DNA of 64,000 nt from Flavobacteriales bacterium (GCA_019912395.1 JAIOIH010000014.1:239449-303448); one strand, 5' to 3'; positions 26,979 through 36,981 are shown, counted from the first letter of the stretch. The notes: generated from the sequence alone by a model not told the origin. Made by a program: numbers and translations.

Positions 26979-29810
26979 TCACGACTCAAGACTATCCGGC
27001 TTACGACTCCTCTTCCACTCAAACCCCAGCGCAAGTAGCACCAAAAGAACGAGCAGGAAGGAGCTGATGGACGCGATACGGCCACCGATGTTGTACGGTT
27101 TGCTCACGATGTGGAAGCGTACGGTGTGCTCACCGGGGGGCACCTTCATGGCACGCAGCACGTAGTTGGCCCGTACGTAGGGTGCCGGTTTCCCATCGAT
27201 CTCGGCCACCCAATCGGGGCCGTACCAGATCTCGCTGAAGACGACCACCCCACCGTTGGCACTGTTCACCGTGTAGTTGAGGTCGTTCGAGCGGTAGCCG
27301 TTCAGTTTTACACTGGCCGTGGGATCCGGACTTGCGGCACCGGCCACTTCAGCGTACCAGCGGCTATCCACCAGCGCGGTGCGCTTCGGATCGATGGAAC
27401 CCAATGAGACGACCTCCGCGTTGGCATTCTTCACCTCACGCACTTCATCCACGAACCAGGCGGAACCGAGCGCGTGCGAATTGAGGATCGGGGCCTGGTC
27501 CTCGGCGTAGATGATGTACTTCGTGTTGAGCATGTTCAGCACCGGCTGCAGGGCGAGCACGCTGTCGATGCGCTGAGGCGTGGCACCCTGCCCGAAGGCT
27601 CCGATGATGTTCTGCATCTCCGCCGAGATCTGGAAGTCGATGAGTTCCTGATAGCGTTTCAGCTTCGCTCCATGGTAACCGCCGATGCTCTTGTGGAAGT
27701 AGGCCACGCGGGCGTCCTGGAAGGGCCCGCGCAAGGTGAGCACGCGGAAGTCCGTGGTGCGGCGCAGGCTGCCGAAGCGCACGATGGCCTCCTCCTCCTT
27801 GTTCACCAGGCGCTGCGAACCGGAGAGCTTTGCCTTGCGCGCCTTCAACCGCGCCAGTGCCTTTTCGTGGTCGGCATCCGTGGCGGCGGTGCTCTCGGCC
27901 TGCATGATGGCCATGTCCACCGGCTGCGGCTTGTACGGATAGGCATTGCTCTCGGCATTCTCCCAACCGATGTACTGCCCCTTCGCGTCCTTGTCGTTGT
28001 TCACGTAGCGACGGTCCACGTTCCAGAGGTCGACGAGCACCAGCACGGCGATCCCGGCGAGCAGCACGCCCCGGCCGATCAACCTCCTGCCAAAAGCGAA
28101 GATCAAGGCAGCGCCTGCAAGAATGAAGGCGAAGCTGCGCCATGCGTCACTGCTCAACACATCCATGCGCATCCGCTTCAGCCCATCGATGTACGCCTGC
28201 ACGGCACCCGCATCCTGGGCACTGGCCATCTCTGCGCTCAATTGAGCCTTTTCCGCCGAGCCGAAGAAGTCGAAGAGGCTGCCGGGGATCACCGCGATGA
28301 CCGCAACGAGGATGGCGAGCGCACCTGCGGTGATCAGGAACCGCTTTTCCACCGGCTTGTCCCATTTCCCCTGCTCGAGCAAACGGCCGAGATAGAGCAC
28401 GGCCAGCACCGGCGCGGCCAGCTCCACGATCACCAGGATGATGGTAACGGCCCTGAACTTGTTGTAGCCGGGGATGTAGTCCAGGAAGAAGTCGGTGAGC
28501 GGCATGAAGTTGTGGCCCCAGCTGAGCAGCAGCGTGAGGACCAGCGCGGAGAAAAGTGCATACGCCAAGGTCTCCTTCCACAGGAACAGGCCCGCCAGCA
28601 AATAGGCGATCAGCAACAGTCCCACCAGCACGGGGCTGCCGATCTGCGTCAGCACGATCACCAGCGGCACCACCCCCAGCATCCACCACCGGGCGCGCGC
28701 TTCCACCTGCACCAGCAACAGCAGCATCAGCAGGATGATGATGGCACCGAGATAGACCGGCCCGCTGGTAAAGTCCTGATCGCCCCAGTACGTGTTCACG
28801 TAGCCGCCCGCCTGGTACTTCTCCATCACGGCCTTCCTCAGGGCGGGGTCCGTGATCTTGTCCAGGTCCTCGCGGCTCTGGAGCAATGATCCGCTAGCGC
28901 CACCCTTGATGTCCGGCACCAACAGCGAGAGGCTTTCCTGCTTGCCGTAGCTCCAGTGCGTCACGTAATCACGGTCCAATCCGCCGGTCTTGTTCTCCGT
29001 GTCCGCCCCTCCCTGCGGATTGATGGTGAGCTCGCTCTTTCCGCGCGTGGTGTGGGCTCCGTATTCCATCGTGCTCCACAGCAAGCCGATGTTGCACAGC
29101 ACCGCGAAGGCCACGCCCACCAGCCCCAATGCACCACGCCCCGCGAAGTCCGCGATCCGCTCCTCGCGCACGGCGCGCCAGGCTTCCGCCAGACCGAAGA
29201 GCACGAGCAACATCCCCAGGTAGTAGGCGATCTGCACGTGGTTGGCATGCACTTCCAAGGCCAGGAAAAGCGCGAAGAGCGCAGCGCCCAACAGCTTTCG
29301 CCCGCGCAGCAGGACGTGGAACCCGCCGAGCACCATGGGCATGTAGCCGATCGCCGTCGCCTTGCTGTTGTGGCCTGCCTCAATGATCACGAGGAAATAC
29401 GATGAGAAGGCGTACGCGACCGCACCCAGCAGGGCCAGCCAAGGGTCCGTGCGCAAACAAAGAAGAAGAATGAACATCCCCACCAGGTACAGGAAGACGA
29501 AGGATGCCGGGCGCGGCAGGAATCCGGAGAAGACCGAATCCAGCCAAGTGAGCGCATTGGTGGGCCATATCACGCCGATCTGGTAGCCCGGCATGCCCCC
29601 GAACATGCTGCCCGTCCACAGCGGTTCCTCACCATCGAAGGCCGCTCGGTGTTCCTGCATTTCCTGGGCCATGCCGGCGTAGTGGACCATGTCGCCCTGC
29701 TTCAGGCGCTTCCCCTCCAACAGCGGGCTGAAGTAGGCCAAGGTGAGCACGAAGAAGGTGACCACGGCCACCGCGACGGGCAGCACTTTCTTCCAGTTGA
29801 TCGTTTTCAT
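26979..29810 (-). CDS. YfhO family membrane protein
   Basis: A 943-residue membrane protein with an N-terminal helix, a large multi-helix region and a C-terminal extracytoplasmic domain, followed by a last membrane helix and a short basic tail. The first loop HYAGMAQEMQEHRAAF and the later FGGMPGYQIGV match the YfhO family, which in Gram-positive bacteria is linked to lipoteichoic acid glycosylation; the role in Bacteroidota is not settled. The ATG at 29810 has a good ribosome site (AAAGGGACAGG); an upstream start at 29876 would overlap the DUF4834 gene. Sixteen bases separate the two genes. Confidence 0.85.
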   Translation of the reverse strand: MKTINWKKVLPVAVAVVTFFVLTLAYFSPLLEGKRLKQGDMVHYAGMAQEMQEHRAAFDGEEPLWTGSMFGGMPGYQIGVIWPTNALTWLDSVFSGFLPRPASFVFLYLVGMFILLLCLRTDPWLALLGAVAYAFSSYFLVIIEAGHNSKATAIGYMPMVLGGFHVLLRGRKLLGAALFALFLALEVHANHVQIAYYLGMLLVLFGLAEAWRAVREERIADFAGRGALGLVGVAFAVLCNIGLLWSTMEYGAHTTRGKSELTINPQGGADTENKTGGLDRDYVTHWSYGKQESLSLLVPDIKGGASGSLLQSREDLDKITDPALRKAVMEKYQAGGYVNTYWGDQDFTSGPVYLGAIIILLMLLLLVQVEARARWWMLGVVPLVIVLTQIGSPVLVGLLLIAYLLAGLFLWKETLAYALFSALVLTLLLSWGHNFMPLTDFFLDYIPGYNKFRAVTIILVIVELAAPVLAVLYLGRLLEQGKWDKPVEKRFLITAGALAILVAVIAVIPGSLFDFFGSAEKAQLSAEMASAQDAGAVQAYIDGLKRMRMDVLSSDAWRSFAFILAGAALIFAFGRRLIGRGVLLAGIAVLVLVDLWNVDRRYVNNDKDAKGQYIGWENAESNAYPYKPQPVDMAIMQAESTAATDADHEKALARLKARKAKLSGSQRLVNKEEEAIVRFGSLRRTTDFRVLTLRGPFQDARVAYFHKSIGGYHGAKLKRYQELIDFQISAEMQNIIGAFGQGATPQRIDSVLALQPVLNMLNTKYIIYAEDQAPILNSHALGSAWFVDEVREVKNANAEVVSLGSIDPKRTALVDSRWYAEVAGAASPDPTASVKLNGYRSNDLNYTVNSANGGVVVFSEIWYGPDWVAEIDGKPAPYVRANYVLRAMKVPPGEHTVRFHIVSKPYNIGGRIASISSFLLVLLVLLALGFEWKRSRKPDSLES

Positions 29811-29826
29811 CCTGTCCCTTTCCGTT

Positions 29827-30066
29827 CTAGTTGATCTCTTCAAAATCGGCATCCTCCGCATCGAGGGGAGGCGCACGGTGATGGACCTCCTTCACTTGCT
29901 CAATGCGCACATCGCCCTTGGGGCGAATGGGGTCCGTAGTGGTCCTTGTTCCTCCCGCACTCCCACGACCGCCCCGTTGCAAACGCATCCACAGCCGGAG
30001 CAACTGCCAGATGATGAGCAGAATGAGGATCGTACGGAAAGCGCCATTGGCGGAAAGCAGGACCAT
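29827..30066 (-). CDS. DUF4834 small membrane protein
   Basis: A 79-residue protein with one N-terminal membrane helix (AFRTILILLIIWQLLRLWM), a Gly/Arg-rich linker and an acidic end (DAEDADFEEIN). This layout and the closing DFEEI match DUF4834, a small family restricted to Bacteroidota with no known function. It lies just upstream of the yfhO-like gene and is probably cotranscribed. A promoter-like box ends only five bases before its ATG. Confidence 0.75.
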   Translation of the reverse strand: MVLLSANGAFRTILILLIIWQLLRLWMRLQRGGRGSAGGTRTTTDPIRPKGDVRIEQVKEVHHRAPPLDAEDADFEEIN

Positions 30067-30071
30067 GGGCG

Positions 30072-30103
30072 CGAAAGTAGGGGCCGGGGGAATGTGGAGC
30101 GAA
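30072..30103 (-). promoter_or_regulatory. Promoter of the DUF4834 gene, probably leaderless
   Basis: On the minus strand TTCG (plus 30100-30103), a 20-base spacer and TACTTTCG (plus 30072-30079) resemble the Bacteroidota sigma-ABfr pattern TTTG-N19-TAnnTTTG with T-to-C changes at equivalent places in both boxes. The -7 box lies five bases before the ATG at 30066, so transcription should begin at or next to the start codon. Confidence 0.5.
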
Positions 30104-30309
30104 AAATGCAGAATGCAACACGGTTGAATCAGGGCCGCGACTGGCGGTCCGTATTGGGCGGTCCCACGGTCCTCCGTACGCCGGGTCCCGGTTGAAAAAC
30201 CCGATCAGCATCTCCGGCCCGTGCCGTTGCGTCCGTTGCGAACGTTCGGCGAAAAAACCTCCACGCCTCCGGCAAATATCCCCGATCTTAGGCGCCACTT
30301 CCCATCCCC

Positions 30310-31539
30310 ATGCCAAGCATCTCCCACAAGGGACGCATCATGCCGTCCTCCCCCATCCGCAAGCTGGTCCCCTTCGCCGAGGCCGCGAAGAAACGGGGCA
30401 TCGAGGTCCTTCATCTCAACATTGGCCAGCCGGACATTCACAGCCCCGAGGTGGCCTTGGAGGCGATCCATAGGCTGGACATGCCCGTGCTGGAATACAG
30501 CCACAGCGCGGGTTTTGAGAGCTACCGGACAGGGCTTGCGGAGTACTATGCGAAGCACGATATCGCCGTTACCAAGGACCAGATCATCGTCACCACGGGA
30601 GGTTCGGAGGCCCTGCTCTTCGCCATGATGAGCTGCTTCGACCCCGGCGATGAACTGATCATCCCCGAACCGTTCTATGCCAACTACAACGCCTTCGCCA
30701 TTTCGGCGGGCGTTACCGTGGTGCCGCTACGCAGCTCCATCGAGAACGGATTCGAGCTGCCCGAGGAAGGTGCCTTCGAAGCCCACATCACACCGCGCAC
30801 CAAGGGCATCCTGATCTGCAATCCCGGCAACCCCACCGGTCGCGTGTATACTGCGAACGAGCTGGAACGCCTGCGCAAGGTGGTCCTCAAGCACGACCTC
30901 TTCCTCTTCGCCGATGAGGTGTACCGCGAGTTCTGCTACGATGGCACCAAGCACATCAGCGCGATGAACCTGGAGGGCATCAGCGAGAACGTGGTGCTGA
31001 TCGACAGCGTGAGCAAGCGCTACAGCATGTGCGGCGCCCGCGTGGGCGCGTTCGTCACCCGGAATGCGGAGCTGTACGATACCGCCATGAAGTTCGCCCA
31101 GGCCCGCCTCAGCCCGCCCACCTTGGGGCAAGTGGCCTCCGAGGCTGCGCTGAGCACACCGAAGCACTACTTCGAGGAGGTGAATCGTGAATACCGCGGA
31201 CGCCGCAACATCCTGGTGGAAGGGCTGAACACCATCCCCGAGGTGGTATGCCCCATGCCCAGCGGCGCCTTTTACTGCGTGGCCGACCTGCCCGTGGACG
31301 ATGCCGACGTTTTCTGCCAATGGCTCCTCGAGGAGTTTGAGCACGAAGGTCATACGCTGATGATGGCACCCGCATCGGGCTTCTATGCCGAGCCGGAACT
31401 GGGCAAGCGCCAGGTGCGCTTGGCCTACGTACTGGAGAAGGAAAAGCTCCAACTGGCCGTGGAGTGTCTGCGCGCTGCCCTGGAAGCCTATCCGCGGACC
31501 ATCTCCATGAAGGAACGGCAGAGGGCGGCCCGTGGGTGA
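30310..31539 (+). CDS. Aspartate aminotransferase-like PLP enzyme
   Basis: Fold-type I pyridoxal-phosphate aminotransferase of 409 residues. It shows LHLNIGQPDIHSP near the N-terminus, TTGGSEALLFAM for phosphate binding, ICNPGNPTGRVY, LFADEVYREFCY and the PLP-lysine site DSVSKRYSMCGARVG with Lys after Ser. The C-terminal QVRLAYV supplies the carboxylate-binding Arg. Family members act on aspartate, alanine or aromatic amino acids, and the substrate is not clear. No partner genes for a specific pathway are adjacent. Confidence 0.9.
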   Translation: MPSISHKGRIMPSSPIRKLVPFAEAAKKRGIEVLHLNIGQPDIHSPEVALEAIHRLDMPVLEYSHSAGFESYRTGLAEYYAKHDIAVTKDQIIVTTGGSEALLFAMMSCFDPGDELIIPEPFYANYNAFAISAGVTVVPLRSSIENGFELPEEGAFEAHITPRTKGILICNPGNPTGRVYTANELERLRKVVLKHDLFLFADEVYREFCYDGTKHISAMNLEGISENVVLIDSVSKRYSMCGARVGAFVTRNAELYDTAMKFAQARLSPPTLGQVASEAALSTPKHYFEEVNREYRGRRNILVEGLNTIPEVVCPMPSGAFYCVADLPVDDADVFCQWLLEEFEHEGHTLMMAPASGFYAEPELGKRQVRLAYVLEKEKLQLAVECLRAALEAYPRTISMKERQRAARG

Positions 31540-31651
31540 TCAGCCGATCGGCCGCAAGTATCCCCAGTGTTATCCGCCGCATGGCGGAGTCCCCGCGAAG
31601 TAAACCGCGATCTGCCGCAAGCAACCAAGTGTGCAGCCTGCCGTCCTCCTG

Positions 31652-31682
31652 TTGGGTTCTTGGCTGGAACTCCCGTATATTG
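31652..31682 (+). promoter_or_regulatory. Possible promoter of the first T9SS cargo gene
   Basis: TTG at 31652-31654, a 21-base spacer and TATATTG at 31676-31682 partly match the Bacteroidota promoter pattern; the last two positions of the -7 box deviate. Start of transcription would fall about 30 bases before the ATG at 31722. Confidence 0.35.
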
Positions 31683-31721
31683 AGCGCCGTTGTCCCGTTC
31701 CAGTACCGGTCCCCGTTGCCC

Positions 31722-34700
31722 ATGACAAGACAGTACGCGCTGTTTTTATGGTTCAAGGAGCGCAAGGTTGCTCGCTCATGCCTTGCCCTGCTGGCCATGG
31801 CCGTGCTGCTGCTGAAGGTTGCGCCCGCGTACGCCACCACTTGTGCCAATGCCATCGTGATCAACCCGGCATCGTTGCCCATCACGAACCAAGCGTTGGT
31901 GTGCGGTGCCGGGAACGACATGAGCCTTACCAGTGTGCCGGGAACGCTTTGTGGTACCGGTGACAATGGTTCATACAAGAACGGGAACGAGGCCTTATAC
32001 CGCTTTACTCCCACAACCACGGGGGCCTACCAGCTTAGCTATGTGGGGCAAACATGGTGTGCCGCCATGGTCTACATCGGTTGCCCCACCTTGAATAATT
32101 GCCTGTATGGCGATGGCAACACCGGGAACAGCGTCGGCTTCTCGGTGAACCTAACGGCCGGAATCGAATACTTCATCTGGTTCGATACGTGGCCATCACC
32201 GAACAGTCCCTGCCCAGGCACCTTCAGCTTTGGGCCGCCACCACCACCCATCACCAACGACAACCCCTGCCAAGCCACTTCCCTCACCGTAAACCCCAAC
32301 CTGCTTTGTGGCACACAGACACCGGGAAGTTTGGTGGGGGCTACCGCAACCGCGACGGTGCCCACCGCACCTTGCTTCGGCACTCCGAACGACGATGTCT
32401 GGTTCGCATTCACGGCCACGGGTCCAACGCATTACATCAACCTCAACAATGTGGTGGGCAACACAACGGACCTGTACCATGCCGTCTACAGCGGAAACTG
32501 CAACTCGCTTACCAACATCAGTTGCAGCGACCCGAACAATTCCATAGTTACCGGCTTGATCGGTGGCAATACCTATTGGGTGCGGGTTTATTCCTACTAT
32601 GGCAATGCCGGGGCCAACACCACCTTCAGCGTATGTATCGGCACGCCGCCGCCGCCGCCAGCCAACGACAACCCGTGCGGCGCCGTTGGCCTTACGGTGA
32701 ACCCGACCTTGGTCTGCACCAGTCAAACCCCGGGATCCCTGGCCAGTGCCACCCAAACCACATCGGTGCCTAGTGCTCCCTGTGGTGGCACCCCGAATGA
32801 CGATGTCTGGTTCCAATTCACAGCAACCGGCCCAACACATCATATTGACCTCAATAACGTGGCCGGAAGCACCACCGATCTATTCCACGCAGTGTACAGC
32901 GGCACCAATTGCAACTCGCTTTCCAACGTCAGTTGCAGTGACCCGAACAATTCCATAGTTACCGGCTTGATCGGTGGCAATACCTATTGGGTGCGTGTCT
33001 ACTCGTGGTCCAGCACCACGGGGGCCAACAGCACCTTCGACGTATGCATTGGCACACCGCCGCCGCCGCCACCACCACCGGCTTGTGGGGGAATCTTCTA
33101 TGATAATGGAGGACCCACTGGAAATTATCAGGCGAACAGCAATGAGACTACGACCATTTGCCCCTCCACTCCCGGCGATATGGTCTCCCTCATCTTCACG
33201 CAGTTCGACCTGGAAACGAACTACGACCAACTACGGATCTACGATGGCAATTCAACGGCTGGCGCTTTGTTGGGCACGTTCACGGGCACTGCACTTCCAC
33301 CGGTGCTTACAGCAAGCAATCCCAGTGGTTGCCTCACGGCCGTATTCACCTCGGATGGTTCCGGTCAATATGCAGGTTGGGCTGCACAGGTCCTTTGTGG
33401 GCCCATGCCGGCTGGCGACTGCGTCTACGCGCTCCATCTGCACGATAGCGGAGGCAACGGATGGGGCTCCTCCTTCGTGGGCGTCCGCATCAATGGCGGC
33501 CCATATACCTATCATACCGTTACAGCCTCCGACAACATCATCTTCATCGGCGTGAACATCGGCGACCTCATTGAACTCAACTATATCGCCACAGGACCCA
33601 ACCAGGGCCAGAACTCCTATTCCATTTCCAAGCTCGGCCAAAATCCCTATTTCACATCGACTACACCACCTGCGCCGGGCATCATCTTCAGCCAGATCGT
33701 TGCGTGCGCCCCACCTCCCGCACCACCACAGGATTGCATCGGAGGAATCACGGTATGCAGTTCACAGGCGATCACCAACAACAGTTCCAGTACCGGCGAT
33801 GTGATGGACCTCAACTCCAGCAACCAGGGATGTCTATCCTCGGGTGAGCGCCAAGGCACATGGTACTACTTCTCCCCGCAGACCAACGGCACCATTGCCT
33901 TCTCCATCACGCCGGCGAACGGTACGGACGACTACGACTTCGCCGTGTGGGGCCCCTACCCGAACGCACAGTGCCCCACCGGTCCGCCCCTGCGTTGCAG
34001 TTACGATGCTCCGGGTCCGTACACCACCGGCCTCAATGCTACCGCTACCCAAACCACCGAGGGCGCGGCCGGCACCGGCTGGGTGAGGGACATCAGCGCG
34101 CAGGCGGATGAGGTCTATGTGCTTTACATCGACAACTTCTCCACCACGGGTCAGGCCTTCACCCTCAATTGGCAGTTGACCAACACTTCCTTGGACTGCA
34201 CCACGCTTCCCGTGGAGCTTATTGAACTGAATGCCGATGCCCGTGACCCCGTGATCGACGTCTCCTGGGCCACGGCCACCGAGCAGAACAGCCTCCACTT
34301 CACCGTGGAGCGAAGCCCGGACAATGAGACCTTCACGCCGATCGGCACCGTGCCGGCCGCAGGCAATGCCCAGTTCCGCAATGATTACCTCTTCGTGGAC
34401 GAGAACCCCTTCCGCGGCGTGAACTACTACCGCTTGGAGCAAGTGGACATCGACGGCACTACCATGCGCAGCCATACCGTGGTGGCCACCCTTTCCGACG
34501 GTGACGGAAGGCCCTCGATCTACCCCAATCCCGCATCGGACGTGTTGAACGTGGTGTTCCCCCATCCCTTGGACACTCCGGTGGAACTGCAGGTACAGGA
34601 TGCCTTGGGCCGTACCGTAGCGATGGCTCCGATCAGCTTGGTCTCCGGGCAACGCACCGCCCAAGTGCCCATTGAACAATTGGCCAAGGGCTGGTACAAC

Positions 34701-34760
34701 CTGCGCATCGCAGGACCAGAGGGCCAGGTCGTGAACGGCGGCGGCTTCCTGAAGAAGTAG
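31722..34760 (+). CDS. T9SS cargo protein with tandem repeats and CUB domain
   Basis: Secreted 1012-residue protein. A signal peptide (LALLAMAVLLLKVAPAYA) is followed by an N-terminal sandwich domain, two tandem copies of a 137-residue domain (about 177-448) each ending in a Pro-rich linker, and a CUB-like domain (about 452-560; CGGIFYDNGG, NYDQLRIYDG). Next come a glycine-rich strand domain (LHLHDSGGNGWG), a module starting DCIGGITVC, a strand domain beginning PVELIELNADA, and a type A T9SS sorting domain (about 928-1012; YPNPASDVLNV through KGWYNLRI to GGGFLKK). It should be exported by T9SS and anchored or released at the cell surface. The ATG at 31722 is chosen for the signal peptide. Binding partner unknown. 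Confidence 0.9.
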   Translation: MTRQYALFLWFKERKVARSCLALLAMAVLLLKVAPAYATTCANAIVINPASLPITNQALVCGAGNDMSLTSVPGTLCGTGDNGSYKNGNEALYRFTPTTTGAYQLSYVGQTWCAAMVYIGCPTLNNCLYGDGNTGNSVGFSVNLTAGIEYFIWFDTWPSPNSPCPGTFSFGPPPPPITNDNPCQATSLTVNPNLLCGTQTPGSLVGATATATVPTAPCFGTPNDDVWFAFTATGPTHYINLNNVVGNTTDLYHAVYSGNCNSLTNISCSDPNNSIVTGLIGGNTYWVRVYSYYGNAGANTTFSVCIGTPPPPPANDNPCGAVGLTVNPTLVCTSQTPGSLASATQTTSVPSAPCGGTPNDDVWFQFTATGPTHHIDLNNVAGSTTDLFHAVYSGTNCNSLSNVSCSDPNNSIVTGLIGGNTYWVRVYSWSSTTGANSTFDVCIGTPPPPPPPPACGGIFYDNGGPTGNYQANSNETTTICPSTPGDMVSLIFTQFDLETNYDQLRIYDGNSTAGALLGTFTGTALPPVLTASNPSGCLTAVFTSDGSGQYAGWAAQVLCGPMPAGDCVYALHLHDSGGNGWGSSFVGVRINGGPYTYHTVTASDNIIFIGVNIGDLIELNYIATGPNQGQNSYSISKLGQNPYFTSTTPPAPGIIFSQIVACAPPPAPPQDCIGGITVCSSQAITNNSSSTGDVMDLNSSNQGCLSSGERQGTWYYFSPQTNGTIAFSITPANGTDDYDFAVWGPYPNAQCPTGPPLRCSYDAPGPYTTGLNATATQTTEGAAGTGWVRDISAQADEVYVLYIDNFSTTGQAFTLNWQLTNTSLDCTTLPVELIELNADARDPVIDVSWATATEQNSLHFTVERSPDNETFTPIGTVPAAGNAQFRNDYLFVDENPFRGVNYYRLEQVDIDGTTMRSHTVVATLSDGDGRPSIYPNPASDVLNVVFPHPLDTPVELQVQDALGRTVAMAPISLVSGQRTAQVPIEQLAKGWYNLRIAGPEGQVVNGGGFLKK
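32251..33063 (+). repeat. Tandem intragenic duplication, about 411 bases per unit
   Basis: Two consecutive units begin near 32251 and 32661 and encode near-identical secreted domains (xNDNPC to TPPPPP). Within them 32530-32584 and 32941-32995 are identical over 55 bases at an offset of 411. The exact match, including synonymous positions, points to a recent duplication or conversion. Confidence 0.85.
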
Positions 34761-35103
34761 TCCGGGCCTCTCCCACGGAGCTTCGTGATCCCACGGCACG
34801 TCCGTTCATCATCCTTCATTCCGCATTTCTCACTCCCTCGGCAATCCCGACCCGATACCTATTCGCGTCAAGCGCTCCGCCCATCAGCCCTTTTCCCTCC
34901 TCTCCCGTTCCGGACCAAGTTTTCCACATGGACCCCATGAAAGCAACCCTCACATACCAACCACGTCATCAACGAGAACCTGTTCATCGTTTCGGCGTAC
35001 AAAAGTTGACTATTATCAGGAAACGGCGGAACTTGGTCGAATAAAATCTCGCCCCGAAGGCTCATCGGCGCGCATGGTCACAGCCACCTGAAATACCATA
35101 CGC
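34761..35103. other. Intergenic gap between the two T9SS cargo genes
   Basis: A 343-base stretch with no convincing coding frame. It becomes AT-richer towards 35000-35045, where a promoter for the second cargo gene might lie, but no clear -7 box was found. No hairpin terminator was seen after the first cargo gene. Confidence 0.5.
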
Positions 35104-36981
35104 ATGTCCCCTTCCACCGGATCGTCCGCCCACCTGAACGCCCCTTGGATCCTGCCCTTGGCCTGCACGGTGGTCGCCTTGTTGGGTGCATCCTCCGCCA
35201 ACGCACAAGTATCGAGCAACACCTGTGGCACCAATGCCGCGAACAAGTATCCGGTGAATACCACCTGCGTTCCCAAGGCCTTTAACCTACCAACAAGCTA
35301 CACGGCCGTCTACAATCCGGGAGGATGTAATTCCGGGAACCGCGACGATGGCTACGGCTGGTTCACCGCGACCAGTACCAACACCACGGTGAGGTATACC
35401 CCCGTATGGAACAGGGATGCGGTACTCCATGTACTGGCCGCTTGTGGGGGGGCTGTGCTCGGTTGCGCGGACAATTTTGGCAACGGCGGATCCGAGACAG
35501 TGACCATACCCACGGTGATCGGCGCCAACTACTTCGTGCGCGTGCAACGCTACAACAGCGATGGCGGCATGAACGGCAGCCTGTGCATCTTCAATCCCGA
35601 TTGCCTCTATACGCTGAACCTGTACGATAGCTTCGGTGATGGCTGGGCCGATTTTGCAGGAACGGCCTATGTGGAGATCATCGTCGGTGGCGTGAGCCTG
35701 GGGCTGTGGACCCTGCCGGGCGGCGCAAGTGGTTTTGTTGATTTCGGTGTCCTCAACGGGCAGACCGTACAGATCATCTATAATGATGGAGGTGCATGGT
35801 ACTACTACGAGAATTCCATGGAACTCACCGTGGGCGGCCAATGCATCTTCCATTCCTACCAGCCGCCCAACATCGGGGTGACCTATACAACGACCGCCGA
35901 TTGCACACCCTCCACGGCCGCCCTGCCTCAGGACTGCATGGGCGGGACAACTATTTGTGACAATGGAAGCATTCACGACAACAATGCAACAACCGGATGC
36001 GTGATGGACCTCAATGCCTCCAACAGCGGTTGCCTTTTGAACTACGAGCGACAGGGCTCGTGGTATTATTTCTCGCCCTCTTCCAGTGGTACCTTGGGCT
36101 TCACGCTCGTGCCCACCGGAGCAACCGACGATTACGATTTCGCACTGTGGGGGCCGTATAATTCCGTTCAATGCCCCAATACGGCACCTGCCCGCTGCAG
36201 CTACTTTGATGGAATGACGTACAGCAGCACCACCACCGGGATGGGCAACGGGGCCATCGACGTTTCCGAAGGTGCGGGCCCGCCAGCCGACGGTTGGGTG
36301 AGCACCATGAACGTGACCGCCGGCATGGTCTATGTGCTCTACATCGATAACTGGTCCTCCACGGGCCAGGCCTTCGACCTCACGTGGAACCTCACCAACG
36401 GCGCTTCCTTGGACTGCACCACCCTCCCTGTGGAGCTCCTCCATCTGCAAGCCACCGCGCGAGGCACCGTGATCGATGTGGACTGGGCCACCGCCACCGA
36501 GCGGAACAGCGACCATTTCGATGTGCAGCGCAGCGCCGACAATGAGCACTTCACCACCATCGGCACCGTGGGCGCCGCAGGCGATGCACAGTACCGCAGC
36601 GATTACCTCTTCACCGATGAGGCTCCCTTGATCGGGGCCAACTACTACCGCCTGAAGCAAGTGGACCGCGACGGGGCATTCGTGCATACGCACACCGTGG
36701 TGGCCTTCATGGGCCAGGGAAGCGGCGACCGCCCCGTGATCTTCCCCAACCCCGCGACGGACGTGCTCAACGTGGCCTTCACCTCTCCCTTGGACGGTAA
36801 CGCCGTGCTTTACGTGCAGGATGCAGTGGGCCGCACCATCGCCCAAAGCACCGTGGTGGCCCTGCGCGGCCAACGCACGGCCGTGATCCCCACCGAAGGA
36901 CTGCCCCTTGGCTGGTACAACCTGCGCATCGCCCTGCCCGATGGAAGCATGCTGCAAGGCGGCGGATTTTTGAAGAGGTGA
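35104..36981 (+). CDS. T9SS cargo protein, paralogue of its upstream neighbour
   Basis: Secreted 625-residue protein. A signal peptide ends near ALLGASSANAQ. The mature protein has a Cys-containing N-terminal sandwich domain, a strand domain (LNLYDSFGDGWADF) like LHLHDSGGNGWG of the neighbour, a module starting DCMGGTTIC (about residue 278), a PVELLHLQATA domain and a type A sorting domain (about 541-625; FPNPATDVLNVAF to GGGFLKR). The whole C-terminal half aligns with the upstream cargo protein, so the pair arose by duplication and then exchanged N-terminal domains. No catalytic motif is visible; adhesion or binding is likely. Confidence 0.88.
   Translation: MSPSTGSSAHLNAPWILPLACTVVALLGASSANAQVSSNTCGTNAANKYPVNTTCVPKAFNLPTSYTAVYNPGGCNSGNRDDGYGWFTATSTNTTVRYTPVWNRDAVLHVLAACGGAVLGCADNFGNGGSETVTIPTVIGANYFVRVQRYNSDGGMNGSLCIFNPDCLYTLNLYDSFGDGWADFAGTAYVEIIVGGVSLGLWTLPGGASGFVDFGVLNGQTVQIIYNDGGAWYYYENSMELTVGGQCIFHSYQPPNIGVTYTTTADCTPSTAALPQDCMGGTTICDNGSIHDNNATTGCVMDLNASNSGCLLNYERQGSWYYFSPSSSGTLGFTLVPTGATDDYDFALWGPYNSVQCPNTAPARCSYFDGMTYSSTTTGMGNGAIDVSEGAGPPADGWVSTMNVTAGMVYVLYIDNWSSTGQAFDLTWNLTNGASLDCTTLPVELLHLQATARGTVIDVDWATATERNSDHFDVQRSADNEHFTTIGTVGAAGDAQYRSDYLFTDEAPLIGANYYRLKQVDRDGAFVHTHTVVAFMGQGSGDRPVIFPNPATDVLNVAFTSPLDGNAVLYVQDAVGRTIAQSTVVALRGQRTAVIPTEGLPLGWYNLRIALPDGSMLQGGGFLKR

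Noticed and set aside
27474..28889. Plus-strand open frame of 471 codons
   Set aside because: Antisense to the YfhO-like gene, whose helices and ribosome site are convincing.
32251..33063. CRISPR-like direct repeats
   Set aside because: Two 411-base in-frame units inside a secreted-protein gene, not short repeats with spacers.
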